Source: Pseudomonadales bacterium
GTDB lineage: Bacteria; Pseudomonadota; Gammaproteobacteria; Pseudomonadales; DC-out160
Direction of reading: 5' to 3'
Length of the DNA stretch: 64,000 bases
Assembly (NCBI GenBank): GCA_019090455.1
Contig: JAHRWA010000105.1
Span: forward strand, 1 to 64,000
Below are positions 40,490-49,461 of this stretch, piece by piece (the stretch's first letter is position 1; every line of letters begins with the position of its first letter). Position numbers and translations under genes: made by a program. The notes beneath the pieces are model-generated. The model was not told where the DNA came from and searched no databases. It worked only from the letters and a program-made list of their open reading frames with translations.

Positions 40490-42094
40490 CTACATTCTCA
40501 ACACGCCAAAGGCGGTTTCCTTCTTCGGTTCTCGTGCGGCCATATCCAGCAATAATCCCATGGTGTCACTGGTTTCCACGGGGTCTAAGATACTGTCAAT
40601 CCAAAGATTCGCAGCGTAGTTACTCATGTTGGCAAATTTTTCAAACTCGTCGAAAATGGGTTTTCTAAATGCCGCATCTTGCTCTTCAGTCCAGATCTTA
40701 TTATCACGCTCGTATTTTTGTTTCTGCACCATCGACAGCGTCATAGCCGCCTGCTCAGGCCCCAACAAAGCCGACTTACCGTTAGGCCAGCCAAAACTAA
40801 ATCGGGGTTCAAAGGGGCGACTGCACATACCTAAATGACCGGCGCCATAAGATTTGCCTACAATAATATTGTATTTCGGCACATTGGCTGACGCCATCGC
40901 AGTCACCATTTTGGCACCGTCTTTTGAAATACCCCGATGCTCCGCTTCTCGACCCACCATATAACCCGAATTATCCGCCATGAATAAAAGTGGAATGTTG
41001 CGCTTGCAACAAAGATCGATAAAGTGCACCGCCTTCAATGAGCTATCCGAAAACAGAACCCCATTGTTTGCCAATATCCCTACCTCGAATCCATTTAAGT
41101 GCGCAAAACCACAAAGCAATGTGGGTCCGTAGTTTGATTTAAACTCGTCGAATCGACTGTCATCCACCATCCGAGCCAGCACCTCTCGCATATCCGTCGG
41201 GATTTTAGGATCATCAGAAACAATGCCGTATATTTCTGCGGGATCGTAACGCGGCAATACGGGACTCTCGACGGGTCTTTGGTATTTTTCTCTTCGGCAA
41301 GTATCTTTCACAATATCGCGAACCATGGACAAGGCATGCCAATCGTTCTCCGCCAAATAATCAATCACGCCACTGGTACTACCGTGCATCTCTGCACCCC
41401 CCAACGTCTCTCGATCCACCTTCTCTCCGGTCGCCGCAAAGGTAATTTCTGGACCGCCTAAGTGTAGATAACCTTGCTCCCGCACTATCACCGTCACATC
41501 ACATAACACTGGTACATAAGTGCCACCCGCAGTACACGCACCATGCACCACTGAAATTTGAGGAATCCCCTCTGCCGATTGCCTCACTATCTGATTAAAC
41601 ACACTACCGTACTGACCCACATCCGGAAAAATATCAGGCTGCTCCGGCAAGTTCGCTCCACCGCTATCCACCAAGGTAATATTCGGTAAGCGATGCTCCC
41701 AAGCTATCTTCTGTGCTCTGACATGTTTTTTGGCCGTCATACCATAATAGGTGCCGCCCTTTACTGGAGAGTCATTCGCTATGATCATACAAGTGACGCC
41801 GGAAACCTGGCCAATGCCCGTTATAAGACCTGCTCCCGGTGGTAGACCTTCATAAAGGCCATCGCCCGCAAGATCCCCCACTTCTAAAAAAGGAGAGCCG
41901 GGGTCTAGCAGTAACTCGATACGATCTCGGGGCAACAATTTCCCCTTAGACTCATGCCGCGTTTTTTGCTTCGCTCCCCACTGACCGTATTGCGAACGTC
42001 GTTCTCGCAATTCTGACATTAGGTTTTGGTAATGGAGTTGTCTTTTTTTAAACACTGAATCGGTGGTAGACAATCTAGATCTAATTATATTCAT
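40490..42094 (-). CDS. Acyl-CoA carboxylase carboxyltransferase (beta) subunit
   Basis: A 534-aa carboxyltransferase that moves the carboxyl group from biotin to an acyl-CoA. It has GLITGIGQVSGVTCMIIAND, LVDSGGANLPEQPDIFPDVG and GACTAGGTYVPVLCD in the N-terminal half and KSYGAGHLGMCSRPFEPRF in the C-terminal half. Its length fits MccB/AtuC, but the conserved loop after TAGG differs from typical methylcrotonyl-CoA carboxylase. It is the first gene of the four-gene run; no acyl-CoA dehydrogenase accompanies it. Confidence 0.93.
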   Translation of the reverse strand: MNIIRSRLSTTDSVFKKRQLHYQNLMSELRERRSQYGQWGAKQKTRHESKGKLLPRDRIELLLDPGSPFLEVGDLAGDGLYEGLPPGAGLITGIGQVSGVTCMIIANDSPVKGGTYYGMTAKKHVRAQKIAWEHRLPNITLVDSGGANLPEQPDIFPDVGQYGSVFNQIVRQSAEGIPQISVVHGACTAGGTYVPVLCDVTVIVREQGYLHLGGPEITFAATGEKVDRETLGGAEMHGSTSGVIDYLAENDWHALSMVRDIVKDTCRREKYQRPVESPVLPRYDPAEIYGIVSDDPKIPTDMREVLARMVDDSRFDEFKSNYGPTLLCGFAHLNGFEVGILANNGVLFSDSSLKAVHFIDLCCKRNIPLLFMADNSGYMVGREAEHRGISKDGAKMVTAMASANVPKYNIIVGKSYGAGHLGMCSRPFEPRFSFGWPNGKSALLGPEQAAMTLSMVQKQKYERDNKIWTEEQDAAFRKPIFDEFEKFANMSNYAANLWIDSILDPVETSDTMGLLLDMAAREPKKETAFGVLRM

Positions 42095-42496
42095 ACCTTA
42101 CTCGACTACATTAATGTGATTGATACACGACACGCTAAAGATGGGCCACCAATGCTACAGTCCACCTTACCCGCTGTAAATGGGGTCGACTTCACCTGTC
42201 ATCTACCATCTGTCACCTGGGGACAGCGCTAAGGGGCTCAGCTAGTCACACTTATCTATCTATGATAAGTTCGCCACCCCGATTTGCTCCATTGTTCGTC
42301 GCAATCAGCGATCAACTTGTCCTGACATTTTGGATTTCAAACATTTTGGATTTTAAACACTTTTGATTTCAAACAATGTGGATTTCAGACAATAAATTTC
42401 GAACATTAGATTTCGAACAACAGGTTCCCCCCTGCTTTAATCGAGGCTCCCTTCATTACTGCAGGCATTTCGGCCCTATCCTAGCTTGCAAACTAT
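42095..42496. other. Intergenic region upstream of the carboxylase operon
   Basis: About 400 bp between divergent genes. It should hold the carboxylase operon promoter near its left end. A 16-bp tandem repeat occupies 42,325-42,416 and is listed separately. No ORF looks real. Confidence 0.6.
42325..42416. repeat. Degenerate 16/14-bp tandem repeat
   Basis: Four 16-bp units (ACATTTTGGATTTCAA and variants at 42325, 42341, 42357, 42373) are followed by two shortened 14-bp units (42389, 42403) ending in TTTCGA. There are no spacers, so this is not a CRISPR array. Confidence 0.88.
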
Positions 42497-42520
42497 TTGA
42501 AACCAGGAAAAACGCTTGCA

Positions 42521-43027
42521 ATGAAAATAAGTAAAAAACATCAATACCCGATCTCTTCAAGCGATCTCATCAGTATCTACCTTGATGAAAATTTTTATCA
42601 CTACCGTTATAAAATGGCCAACATTTCGGATTATGAAATCGTTGAATTCGGTAAAAAGGGCAATCAGTTTATTACCTCCGTTAAACGCCCCATAGCGATC
42701 CGCGCTCCTTCCAATCTTCCCCGTGCGTTAAAAAAATTCATCGACAGAGACAACAGCATCATCACCACTGTGGCCTGGGAGCTGGAAGGTGAAAACGCCA
42801 GAGTGGGTCAGTACAGTTTTGATTTAGTCGGTATCCCCGTGACCGTGAAGGGAACCAACTCAATCACTCCCGATGGTGAAAACGCATCAAACCAAATCAA
42901 TCTCACAACCTCCAGCAGCATCCCCCTACTAGGGAAAAAAATAGCGACGATGGTGGGTGAAAAAGTAAATTCTGGTGTTGATAAAGATTATGCAGGAACA
43001 CTGCAGTATATAGAAAAGCATTTCTGA
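42521..43027 (+). CDS. DUF2505 family protein
   Basis: A 168-aa protein from the ATG at 42521 (MKISKKHQYP); an upstream ATG at 42497 is less likely. It matches DUF2505, a START/SRPBCC-like fold predicted to hold a hydrophobic ligand. There are no catalytic motifs. It stands alone between the carboxylase operon and DUF445. Confidence 0.78.
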   Translation: MKISKKHQYPISSSDLISIYLDENFYHYRYKMANISDYEIVEFGKKGNQFITSVKRPIAIRAPSNLPRALKKFIDRDNSIITTVAWELEGENARVGQYSFDLVGIPVTVKGTNSITPDGENASNQINLTTSSSIPLLGKKIATMVGEKVNSGVDKDYAGTLQYIEKHF

Positions 43028-43152
43028 AATAGCCGTTAATATTTTAACGCGCTAGACTGTTCCCGCTGACTACTTTCTTATCTTCATAGGTCTCGTTACA
43101 GTCATAGGTATCGCTGGAGATAGAAGGCACCCAATAATAATAGGAGCTTTAA

Positions 43153-44340
43153 ATGAGTTGGTTAATGATCTTTTTCCCCATAGTTTGTGGACTCATTGGA
43201 TTATCCACTAATTGGCTAGCACTACGAATGATGTTTCGCCCTGTGCATGAAGTAAGCGTTTTTGGGCTATTCAAATACCAAGGTATCGTCCCTAGTAGTT
43301 TGCCCAAATTTGCCAAAATGATTGCTAACGTTGTGGAAAACGAATTGATTCAAATGGACGACATCGCCGACTCCGTTGATGTCGCTGCACTCCTGAAAAA
43401 TAATCGAGAGGCCATTATTGAACTCATAGGCAAAGTCTATTTGGACAACAAAAACCGAATACCCGAAAAGTACCAAGCCTTTATCACCGACGAAACACTC
43501 AAGCTGTTTCAAGAAAAAGTCTTCGATCACATGCTGATTGAAGCACCCAAAAGCCTTAAGTTATTTATGGAACACGGTCAAGAGAAAGTGGGCATCCGCA
43601 ACTATATTCTCGATCGTTTGTTAGATTTTGAACCTGACATCATGGAGAAAATAGTTTACGGCATCGCAAGTCGCGAGATTCGATACATTGTCGCTTACGG
43701 CGCCATTTTTGGTGGCATACTGGGATTCATGCAATTTGGGCTTTATATGGTAGGCGCCCCCTTCTGGCTCATGCCGATAGTGGGTGGATTTGTTGGCTTA
43801 ATAACAAACTTTTTAGCCTTAATCATGTTGTGGCTTCCTACGGAACCAAAACGGATACTCGGCTTCACGTTACAAGGTGCCATCCCGGGAAGAAAGTTTG
43901 AATTACTAGACAATATTCAAGAAATTATCGCTAAGGATTTTCTCGTTTTGCCGGAACTCATTTCCTTGATGATTGACCAAATTAACGAAGAAATCATCAG
44001 TCAGAACTTCGACTATCAATTAGACTCTGCTATTCCTAAAAACATCCCAGAGGTAAGTCCCATCCTGTCTCAAGCATTATCCGACACACAAAAGCAAGAA
44101 ATGCGTGCTTGGGTAGTGAAAGAAATCATGGATAATATGACGCCATTAAAAGACCAAGTCAGTGAATACGTAGATAAGAATTTTGATGTACTAGAGATTA
44201 TGCGCGCTAAACCACAAGCTACCGTAGACGAATTTATGACTTTCCTCCAAGAGGTATTATCATCAGAAGCCGCCATGATTGTTGTTTTGGGTGGACTACT
44301 CGGTGCAGCAGTAGGCGGCCTTCAGATATTCTTTATTTAA
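43153..44340 (+). CDS. DUF445 family membrane protein
   Basis: A 395-aa protein with an N-terminal membrane helix (SWLMIFFPIVCGLIGLSTNW), two central membrane segments (about 190-235) and a C-terminal one (VVLGGLLGAAVGGLQIFFI). WLALRMMFRP near the N-terminus is the DUF445 signature, repeated in part at the central segment (ITNFLALIMLWLPTEPKRI). The function is unknown; relatives are YheB/YjiN-like envelope proteins. An AGGAG ribosome-binding site precedes the ATG. Confidence 0.92.
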   Translation: MSWLMIFFPIVCGLIGLSTNWLALRMMFRPVHEVSVFGLFKYQGIVPSSLPKFAKMIANVVENELIQMDDIADSVDVAALLKNNREAIIELIGKVYLDNKNRIPEKYQAFITDETLKLFQEKVFDHMLIEAPKSLKLFMEHGQEKVGIRNYILDRLLDFEPDIMEKIVYGIASREIRYIVAYGAIFGGILGFMQFGLYMVGAPFWLMPIVGGFVGLITNFLALIMLWLPTEPKRILGFTLQGAIPGRKFELLDNIQEIIAKDFLVLPELISLMIDQINEEIISQNFDYQLDSAIPKNIPEVSPILSQALSDTQKQEMRAWVVKEIMDNMTPLKDQVSEYVDKNFDVLEIMRAKPQATVDEFMTFLQEVLSSEAAMIVVLGGLLGAAVGGLQIFFI

Positions 44341-44346
44341 CTATTC

Positions 44347-44376
44347 CCTATTTAGACATGGCCTATTTAGACATTC
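44347..44376. repeat. 15-bp tandem duplication
   Basis: CCTATTTAGACATGG (44347-44361) is followed by CCTATTTAGACATTC (44362-44376), directly after the DUF445 stop. Confidence 0.85.
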
Positions 44377-44466
44377 TTGATCTAGACAAAGTGCTTCATT
44401 AAATAAAGAATAGGTTTTACAACAAAACCACCAACAACAGTACCGTTATCAACAGGAGAAAGAAAT

Positions 44467-45075
44467 ATGGATCCCTTGTCAGATCTTTTTAAGCGAAACT
44501 CAGACTGGGCCAGCTCACTCAAGAAAGATGATCCCGCCTACTTCTCTCGACTGGCAAAACAACAAGCGCCTAAATACCTTTGGATAGGCTGTTCTGATAG
44601 TCGCGTACCTGCCAATCAAATTATTAACTTACCACCTGGCGAAGTCTTTGTTCATCGCAACATTGCTAACTTAGTGGTACATACCGATTTAAATTGTCTT
44701 TCCGTCATACAGTATGCAGTCGATAACCTACAGGTGGAGCATATCATCGTCTGTGGTCATTATGGTTGTGGCGGCATTAAAGCCTCTCAGGAAGACCACG
44801 AACACGGTCTCATCGACAACTGGCTCCGACACATAAGAGACGTTAAACGTTTTAACGCCGACGAGTTGGAGCAAGTAAGCGGCGACAAAAAACTCGATAA
44901 ACTTTGTGAACTCAACGTAATAGAACAAGTCGCCAATGTGTGCAACACCACCATTGTCAAAAATGCCTGGAGCCGAGGCTCATCTCTGAGTGTTCATGGG
45001 TGGATTTACAATATCGAGGATGGTATTTTGAAAAATCTAGGCGCTACCCAATCCGGCATTAAAGAGAGCGAGTAA
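44467..45075 (+). CDS. can: Beta-class carbonic anhydrase
   Basis: A 202-aa zinc enzyme that interconverts CO2 and bicarbonate. Zinc ligands are Cys42 and Asp44 in GCSDSRVPANQI, plus His and Cys in GHYGCGGIKA (about 98-101). Length and sequence fit the Can group. It has a good Shine-Dalgarno (AGGAG) and is the last clearly core gene before the accessory region. Confidence 0.97.
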   Translation: MDPLSDLFKRNSDWASSLKKDDPAYFSRLAKQQAPKYLWIGCSDSRVPANQIINLPPGEVFVHRNIANLVVHTDLNCLSVIQYAVDNLQVEHIIVCGHYGCGGIKASQEDHEHGLIDNWLRHIRDVKRFNADELEQVSGDKKLDKLCELNVIEQVANVCNTTIVKNAWSRGSSLSVHGWIYNIEDGILKNLGATQSGIKESE

Positions 45076-45501
45076 ATTACTCCCTCCCCCTCCCGATACG
45101 GCTTACTCATCTTCATTTGACACGCGAACAGCAGGCTCCCCGTCTTGCCCCACAGTGACATCGAAATTGATAGGCCGACAACAAATTTGGCAATCTTCAA
45201 TGTGGATTGCATGTGGCGGTTAAACCATTTCTCCTGTGACGTAGTCATACCCATAATCTTTTATTATTGCAGCACGAACGACTGCGATTAATCCTCCTTG
45301 AACAGGATTAGATATATCGTCTATTAGATTGACTAAAGTCTGATTGCTAGAAAAATTTGAACCATGTAATTTGTCTGAATTATTGGTAATCCCCCACCGC
45401 TAACACAAAGCCGCTCGCAAACCATTAGGCTTATTCGTTTTTGATCAAACTTACGATCAATCTCAGCTTTGAATCGTTGTTTCTTGCAAGGTGATTTTTA
45501 A
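45076..45501. other. Degraded intergenic region after can
   Basis: Positions about 45,102-45,210 repeat the 3' end of the CPXCG protein gene at 46,773 (see separate entry). From about 45,398 down to 45,220 the minus strand is open for 59 codons without a start and ends GGLIAVVRAAIIKDYGYDYV-TGEMV; this looks like a gene remnant of unknown family. No intact gene is seen. Confidence 0.5.
45102..45210 (-). pseudogene. Partial duplicate of the CPXCG Cys-rich protein gene
   Basis: About 108 bp match 46,771-46,880 with roughly ten differences. It encodes the C-terminal half of the CPXCG protein (IEDCQICCRPINFDVTVGQ and a SNEDE end) and lacks the N-terminus. Downstream of can, it may mark the original position of the gene before about 1.65 kb was inserted between the two copies. 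Confidence 0.8.
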
Positions 45502-45942
45502 TCATTTAAGCAGCCCACAAATATCACTCTCAGTTAACTTTCTATATTTAACTTTACTACTATCCTGATATTTCAGTGTGTCAGCATCTAATTCGAAAGG
45601 CGTTGCATCATCAAGCCCTACAACGACTGAAAACCTTTTTGAGATGACTTTTATATGCAAATAATTAGGCATTCTTGGCGCGCGAGTATGATACCAAGAA
45701 CTTGTTATAGAGATACCATCATGACTTTGGGTATTTAAAATATCAGAAACACAAGAAGGAAAAACAAAATGGTTACCAGCGATTTTCAAAGACCATTTCA
45801 CACTATCAAAAAATGCAGGAGAATAACTGTCGGGAAGTCCCTTCAGCTCTCCATCTTTTGTCAATTGAATAATTTTATCTTGATGAGCTATTACATCAAG
45901 ACTCAACAATATTCCTATAAGTAACGCGATATTCCTATTCAT
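45502..45942 (-). CDS. Hypothetical secreted protein
   Basis: A 146-aa protein with an N-terminal signal peptide (MNRNIALLIGILLSLDVIAH, cleavage near 20). I do not recognise the family. The mature part has two Cys residues that could form a disulfide (FPSCVSD and DICGLL). Small AT-rich gene between duplicated ends, suggesting acquisition. Confidence 0.6.
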   Translation of the reverse strand: MNRNIALLIGILLSLDVIAHQDKIIQLTKDGELKGLPDSYSPAFFDSVKWSLKIAGNHFVFPSCVSDILNTQSHDGISITSSWYHTRAPRMPNYLHIKVISKRFSVVVGLDDATPFELDADTLKYQDSSKVKYRKLTESDICGLLK

Positions 45943-46044
45943 GATTCACCGAGTGTCTGATACATAGACGTTTTAGGGAAGACTCTAATCTTTCCAACAT
46001 ACGACCCCCTGATTTCCCCCGATATAACAGCCTGCCTTGTCTTA

Positions 46045-46449
46045 TTATGCATTTTCGTCTTTGTAATAAAACAGCTCTTTTGTGCCATTCAGATTAGCCC
46101 CTGATATTTCTCCAGCAGGAACATATGCCAATTTAAGCAATAGCTCCTGCATAATATTATTGCTACTTTCAGTCGATATAAAAAGACGCTTATTGGTATA
46201 TCTACTTTCAATGTGGCTGATAAGTCTTAATGCAATGCCACGCCTTTGGAACGCTTGCGCTACTGCTAGATATTGAACGTAAGGCCGCCCAAGCAACTCT
46301 GCCCTTGCCATGGAAATATAGCCACTAACTTGGCCATCTTGCAAACAGACAAATACCCTCTGGTCTTTAACGTCCTCTTTTCGGCTCCCGGAAAACGGAT
46401 CGAACGTTTTAATAGATTGATAATCGTGGACAGATGCTAGTCTGATCAT
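46045..46449 (-). CDS. GNAT family N-acetyltransferase
   Basis: A 134-aa acetyltransferase. The acetyl-CoA pyrophosphate-binding motif is VAQAFQRRGIALRLISHIE (about 75-93), following YVQYLAV. The substrate is unknown. The flanks hold a degenerate reverse transcriptase (right) and the secreted protein gene (left). Confidence 0.88.
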   Translation of the reverse strand: MIRLASVHDYQSIKTFDPFSGSRKEDVKDQRVFVCLQDGQVSGYISMARAELLGRPYVQYLAVAQAFQRRGIALRLISHIESRYTNKRLFISTESSNNIMQELLLKLAYVPAGEISGANLNGTKELFYYKDENA

Positions 46450-46479
46450 TTGAGGTACCTAACTGAGCAGGAAAATTGA

Positions 46480-46770
46480 GCACAGCGAAATTTGATCCGC
46501 TGTAGTTGCGTGTTGAGAGGCATTGTCACGTTCGAGTTTCTGCTGAAATACGCACACCACGTCTAAATTGAATTCTTTCAACCTTGAGGGTAGCTCCTTA
46601 GTAGAACATTCTCGCTTCATGACGATACTGGAAGGCAACGACAAAATCATCGACATACCTAATTAGCATCGTTCGCCCCTTCAACCACTGTTTGATTAGG
46701 TTTTGCAATCGACTGTCATCAATACAGTCATCAATGCGCAGGAGCGGGTAGATTGTTGCCTCGATAACGC
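46480..46770 (-). pseudogene. Group II intron reverse transcriptase relic
   Basis: On the minus strand fragments read IDDSRLQNLIKQWLKG, then IRYVDDFVVAFQYRHEA (the YADD polymerase box with Val for Ala), and in another frame RLKEFNLDVV. These match group II intron maturases, but about 100 residues between the first two blocks are missing and frames shift. It is a decayed remnant. Class C-attC group II introns target integron attC sites, which would fit the neighbouring cassette array; that link is inference. Confidence 0.7.
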
Positions 46771-46772
46771 TT

Positions 46773-46967
46773 TTACTCATCTTCATTTGACACGCGAATA
46801 GCAGGCTCCCCCTCTTGCCCAACTGTGACATCGAAATTGATAGGCCGACAACAAACTTGGCAATCTTCAATATAGTTTTGCTCCACAACGGAACAATCGA
46901 TAAGTACGTCAATCGATTCACCACAATAGGGGCATTGCACACGACATTCAGTCTGCTCATTTAACAT
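46773..46967 (-). CDS. CPXCG-motif Cys-rich protein
   Basis: A 64-aa protein with CPYCGESIDVLID and CQVCCRPINFDV, two zinc-knuckle-like pairs that define the CPXCG family. Function unknown, probably metal-binding. The intact copy; a 3' fragment lies at 45,102-45,210. Confidence 0.9.
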   Translation of the reverse strand: MLNEQTECRVQCPYCGESIDVLIDCSVVEQNYIEDCQVCCRPINFDVTVGQEGEPAIRVSNEDE

Positions 46968-47023
46968 TGAATCATCCTACTTCCTGATGGCATACCATTA
47001 AGATCAAGCATCACTCCAAAAGC

Positions 47024-47449
47024 CTAAGCAAGAAAGCCCAGCGGATTATGGGTTAAAGCCACTGACACAATATACCCAAAAGTGGCAATCGCCAGCGACC
47101 ATGCGACAATTCTATGCCGTTTAGTTTTACCAAATCGTAACGCAATCAAACCCAATAAAATATAAACAATTAAGGCAGCAACCTTTGCCGTCAGCCAACG
47201 GTGATCCATAGGGTTTTGACTGGACATAATCGCGAGAGTGATTGCAGATGTTAAAAGCACCGTGTCATTAATATGAGGAACAACTTTAATCCACCTCTGC
47301 TGTAACATTGAGGATTCGGATATCATGAGAAGCCCTCGAATGACAAAACCCAGGATCGAAACAAATGCGGCCAGCATATGTATCGATTTCACCAAATCAA
47401 ATCCAGTCCAATCCAATCCAACAAGAGTGACATTTACAATAGGTCGCAT
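47024..47449 (-). CDS. SirB2 family membrane protein
   Basis: A 141-aa protein with four hydrophobic helices. SIHMLAAFVSILGFVIRG, PHINDTVLLTSA and WLTAKVAALIVYILLGLIAL match the SirB2 family. Its function is not established. It lies 57 bp beyond the CPXCG gene on the same strand. Confidence 0.88.
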   Translation of the reverse strand: MRPIVNVTLVGLDWTGFDLVKSIHMLAAFVSILGFVIRGLLMISESSMLQQRWIKVVPHINDTVLLTSAITLAIMSSQNPMDHRWLTAKVAALIVYILLGLIALRFGKTKRHRIVAWSLAIATFGYIVSVALTHNPLGFLA

Positions 47450-47544
47450 ATTAATTCCAAATGCAGAGTCCGAACTCCTTGCTCAACGGAATGAACAAAA
47501 AGTCGACTTTTTAGATTCCCCTAGTTGCCTCATGCCACTCATTG

Positions 47545-48024
47545 TCATTTTTCAGTTCGGCTAAGCCTGTCACGTGCAGATTTATAATGACCTTTAGCAG
47601 GGACGGCAATCATGGCTTTTGCCAACCCAAATTTGGGCATATTATTATAAACAGATTCATATTTTCCAGGCTTCGACAGGTAGGTTTCATGCCAAATACC
47701 AACATCACCGTTACTGCCGATATTTTTATTAAATTTTGACCAAGCCGGCAAATGGACTGATTCCTTATTTTTTGCGTAGGATTCTAACTGCTCGAACGAA
47801 CGCCAATACTGAACCATCATCGTTGTTCTACCAAACCATTGCTCATGACTAATAAAGCCTAATTCCGGCTTTTTGTATAGCTCGATGATCATTTTGGGCA
47901 TCACTAGAAATACGGGTAACCATTTATGAATTTTCCACCAACTGTTGATTCGCATTCCAATGAGAAACACGACAAATTCCTCGTTCGTTTCAGCGGTCAT
48001 ACGTTCCTTGATAATTTCTTTCAT
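47545..48024 (-). CDS. DUF4188 family protein
   Basis: A 159-aa soluble protein. RMTAETNEEFVVFLIGMRIN, MMVQYWRSFEQLESYAKNK and VGIWHETYLSKPGKYESVYN are the family signature, a dimeric alpha-beta-barrel-like fold reminiscent of heme-binding monooxygenases. The role is unknown. Confidence 0.88.
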   Translation of the reverse strand: MKEIIKERMTAETNEEFVVFLIGMRINSWWKIHKWLPVFLVMPKMIIELYKKPELGFISHEQWFGRTTMMVQYWRSFEQLESYAKNKESVHLPAWSKFNKNIGSNGDVGIWHETYLSKPGKYESVYNNMPKFGLAKAMIAVPAKGHYKSARDRLSRTEK

Positions 48025-48333
48025 ATACCCTCTTTTTTATTAGGACACCTATCTAACCATTTATTAAAACCAGGCATCACTAACAATATTCGCTTTCAAC
48101 TTGTAAGTAAGAGCCCATTGGCACAATGACCCGATGCGATACGAAAAATAGGATGAATTGAATGACACATCCCTATATTACGAGAACAATAAAATACATT
48201 CATATCTGCAGCACATGAGCGGGAATTAATATGAAGCGAAAAGGGTTGGAATGAAAAAAAAGATTAACTGGGTACTGAATAAATGCGACACCAGGTCAAG
48301 ACTCGAGCACCAATTTTGTGGAAACAGGGTACG
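48025..48333. other. Intergenic region without a clear gene
   Basis: About 309 bp, AT-rich. It should carry the DUF4188 promoter near its left end. I see no coding, RNA or repeat signal strong enough to report. Confidence 0.5.
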
Positions 48334-48600
48334 CTACAAATCCAGATTACGTATTAATACCTTTGATGAAGTAATCATGCGTGTAGTGCGATAAAGCTCA
48401 GGGTGCTTCTCGCTATCGCTGTATCGCATGGGATCACCTGATGATGGACTAACAAACCAGGAGACTTCTGGGCGCGGATCCCCTAGCTGCTTTTTTAGCG
48501 CTTGTGGAGTAATGCCTATCGCTTCAGCCGCCGCACTGAATGTGCAGCGTGTTTTTACTTTGTTTAGGTAATCTACTACCAATGTGATTTTTTCTTGCAT
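48334..48600 (-). CDS. Small helix-turn-helix-like hypothetical protein
   Basis: An 88-aa protein from the ATG at 48600 (MQEKITLVVDYLNKVKTRC). FSAAAEAIGITPQALKKQLG resembles a helix-turn-helix. The conserved SWFVSPSSGDPMRYSDSEKH is a region I recall from short gammaproteobacterial proteins of unknown role. The last residues, KVLIRNLDL, come from DNA that resembles the start of the RRM gene at 49,461, so the natural C-terminus may have been replaced. Confidence 0.6.
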   Translation of the reverse strand: MQEKITLVVDYLNKVKTRCTFSAAAEAIGITPQALKKQLGDPRPEVSWFVSPSSGDPMRYSDSEKHPELYRTTRMITSSKVLIRNLDL

Positions 48601-48791
48601 CAGAATAAATCCCCTATCAGTTTTCTCTATTTTTCTTGCACCATTGTACAATCATTTAGGATTTACTGGAACCTACACTGTAACGACACGCTAAATCCCC
48701 TACGACGACATCGAAACACTCCTTACGTATATCATTAAGCTATCATTTGTCACCATCCATTCAATGGCGTTATCGACAAAAATGATAAGCA

Positions 48792-49145
48792 TCACAAACT
48801 TGGCGACAGGAAAAGTTTATCGCCAATCGTCGCTCCCCTGGATTCTATCATTGTTGTGTGTTTTTGGTAGCTATCCAAGGTAGCGCAAATATGAACTTGT
48901 ATTTCCTGAGAAAATTTCTCACCATGTATAGACTCTACTGCAGCCACCGAACCCTCCATCAGCTCAGCAATGATATTAGTAAAGTCTTCTGCACCTTCCT
49001 CATATAAAATTCTCGAGTCTTTACCGTGAGCAAGAAAGTGATCCGTCGACTTGTAATATGCGGCCCCCACATTGACTAGCGCGCAGCTTTGTAGCGTTAA
49101 CAATATAAAAATTCCAAATACTATCAATATAGTTTTCACTTTCAC
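48792..49145 (-). pseudogene. Truncated lipoprotein gene (peptidase-like family)
   Basis: From the GTG at 49145 the frame gives a lipoprotein signal (TILIVFGIFILLTLQSC) and about 95 mature residues ending at DKLFLSPSL. Longer relatives that I recall continue into a HELSHLH-type metal-binding segment, which is absent here because of the TGA at 48,792. It is probably a 3'-truncated gene. Confidence 0.5.
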
Positions 49146-49212
49146 TCTCTTGTTATGGCTGACTTGGAAGGGTGTCGCTGCAGAAAGGCTGGCACGATGC
49201 AATAAGGCCTTG

Positions 49213-49461
49213 CTAGGTGTTTTTATCTTCAGCCTTCTTAACACGTATTTTATTGCTGCCGATAGTTTTGTGGTTTAGGTGTTTGATCGCGGCTTTTGCC
49301 TCACCTGATTTTGGCATCTCAATAAAACCAAAACCTTTAGACGCGCCGCTGTCTCGATCCATTACCAAATTACAAGATTGGACTGTGCCGTACTCTTGAA
49401 ACAAACCTTTCAGCTCTTCTTCTGTCGTTAATCGATCTAAGTTACGTATTAATAGTTTCAT
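49213..49461 (-). CDS. RRM-type RNA-binding protein
   Basis: An 82-aa single RNA-recognition motif. RNP2 is KLLIRNL (about 2-8) and RNP1 is KGFGFIEM (about 42-49). Bacterial single-RRM proteins bind RNA and can be cold-induced. The C-terminus is basic. It overlaps the nominal upstream extension of the lipoprotein ORF, which supports a downstream start for that gene. Confidence 0.93.
   Translation of the reverse strand: MKLLIRNLDRLTTEEELKGLFQEYGTVQSCNLVMDRDSGASKGFGFIEMPKSGEAKAAIKHLNHKTIGSNKIRVKKAEDKNT

Noticed and set aside
42325-42416. CRISPR array
   Set aside because: The units are directly adjacent, only 14-16 bp, degenerate, and without spacers or cas genes.
46454-46520. attC-like site next to the GNAT gene
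   Set aside because: ACCTAAC is present at the left, but the right end GTTGAGA does not fit the GTTRRRY rule and the arms do not pair well.
46598-46960. A 120-codon minus-strand ORF over the CPXCG gene
   Set aside because: Its N-terminal part is the CPXCG gene in another frame; only the C-terminal part (reverse-transcriptase fragment) is meaningful and it is reported as a relic.
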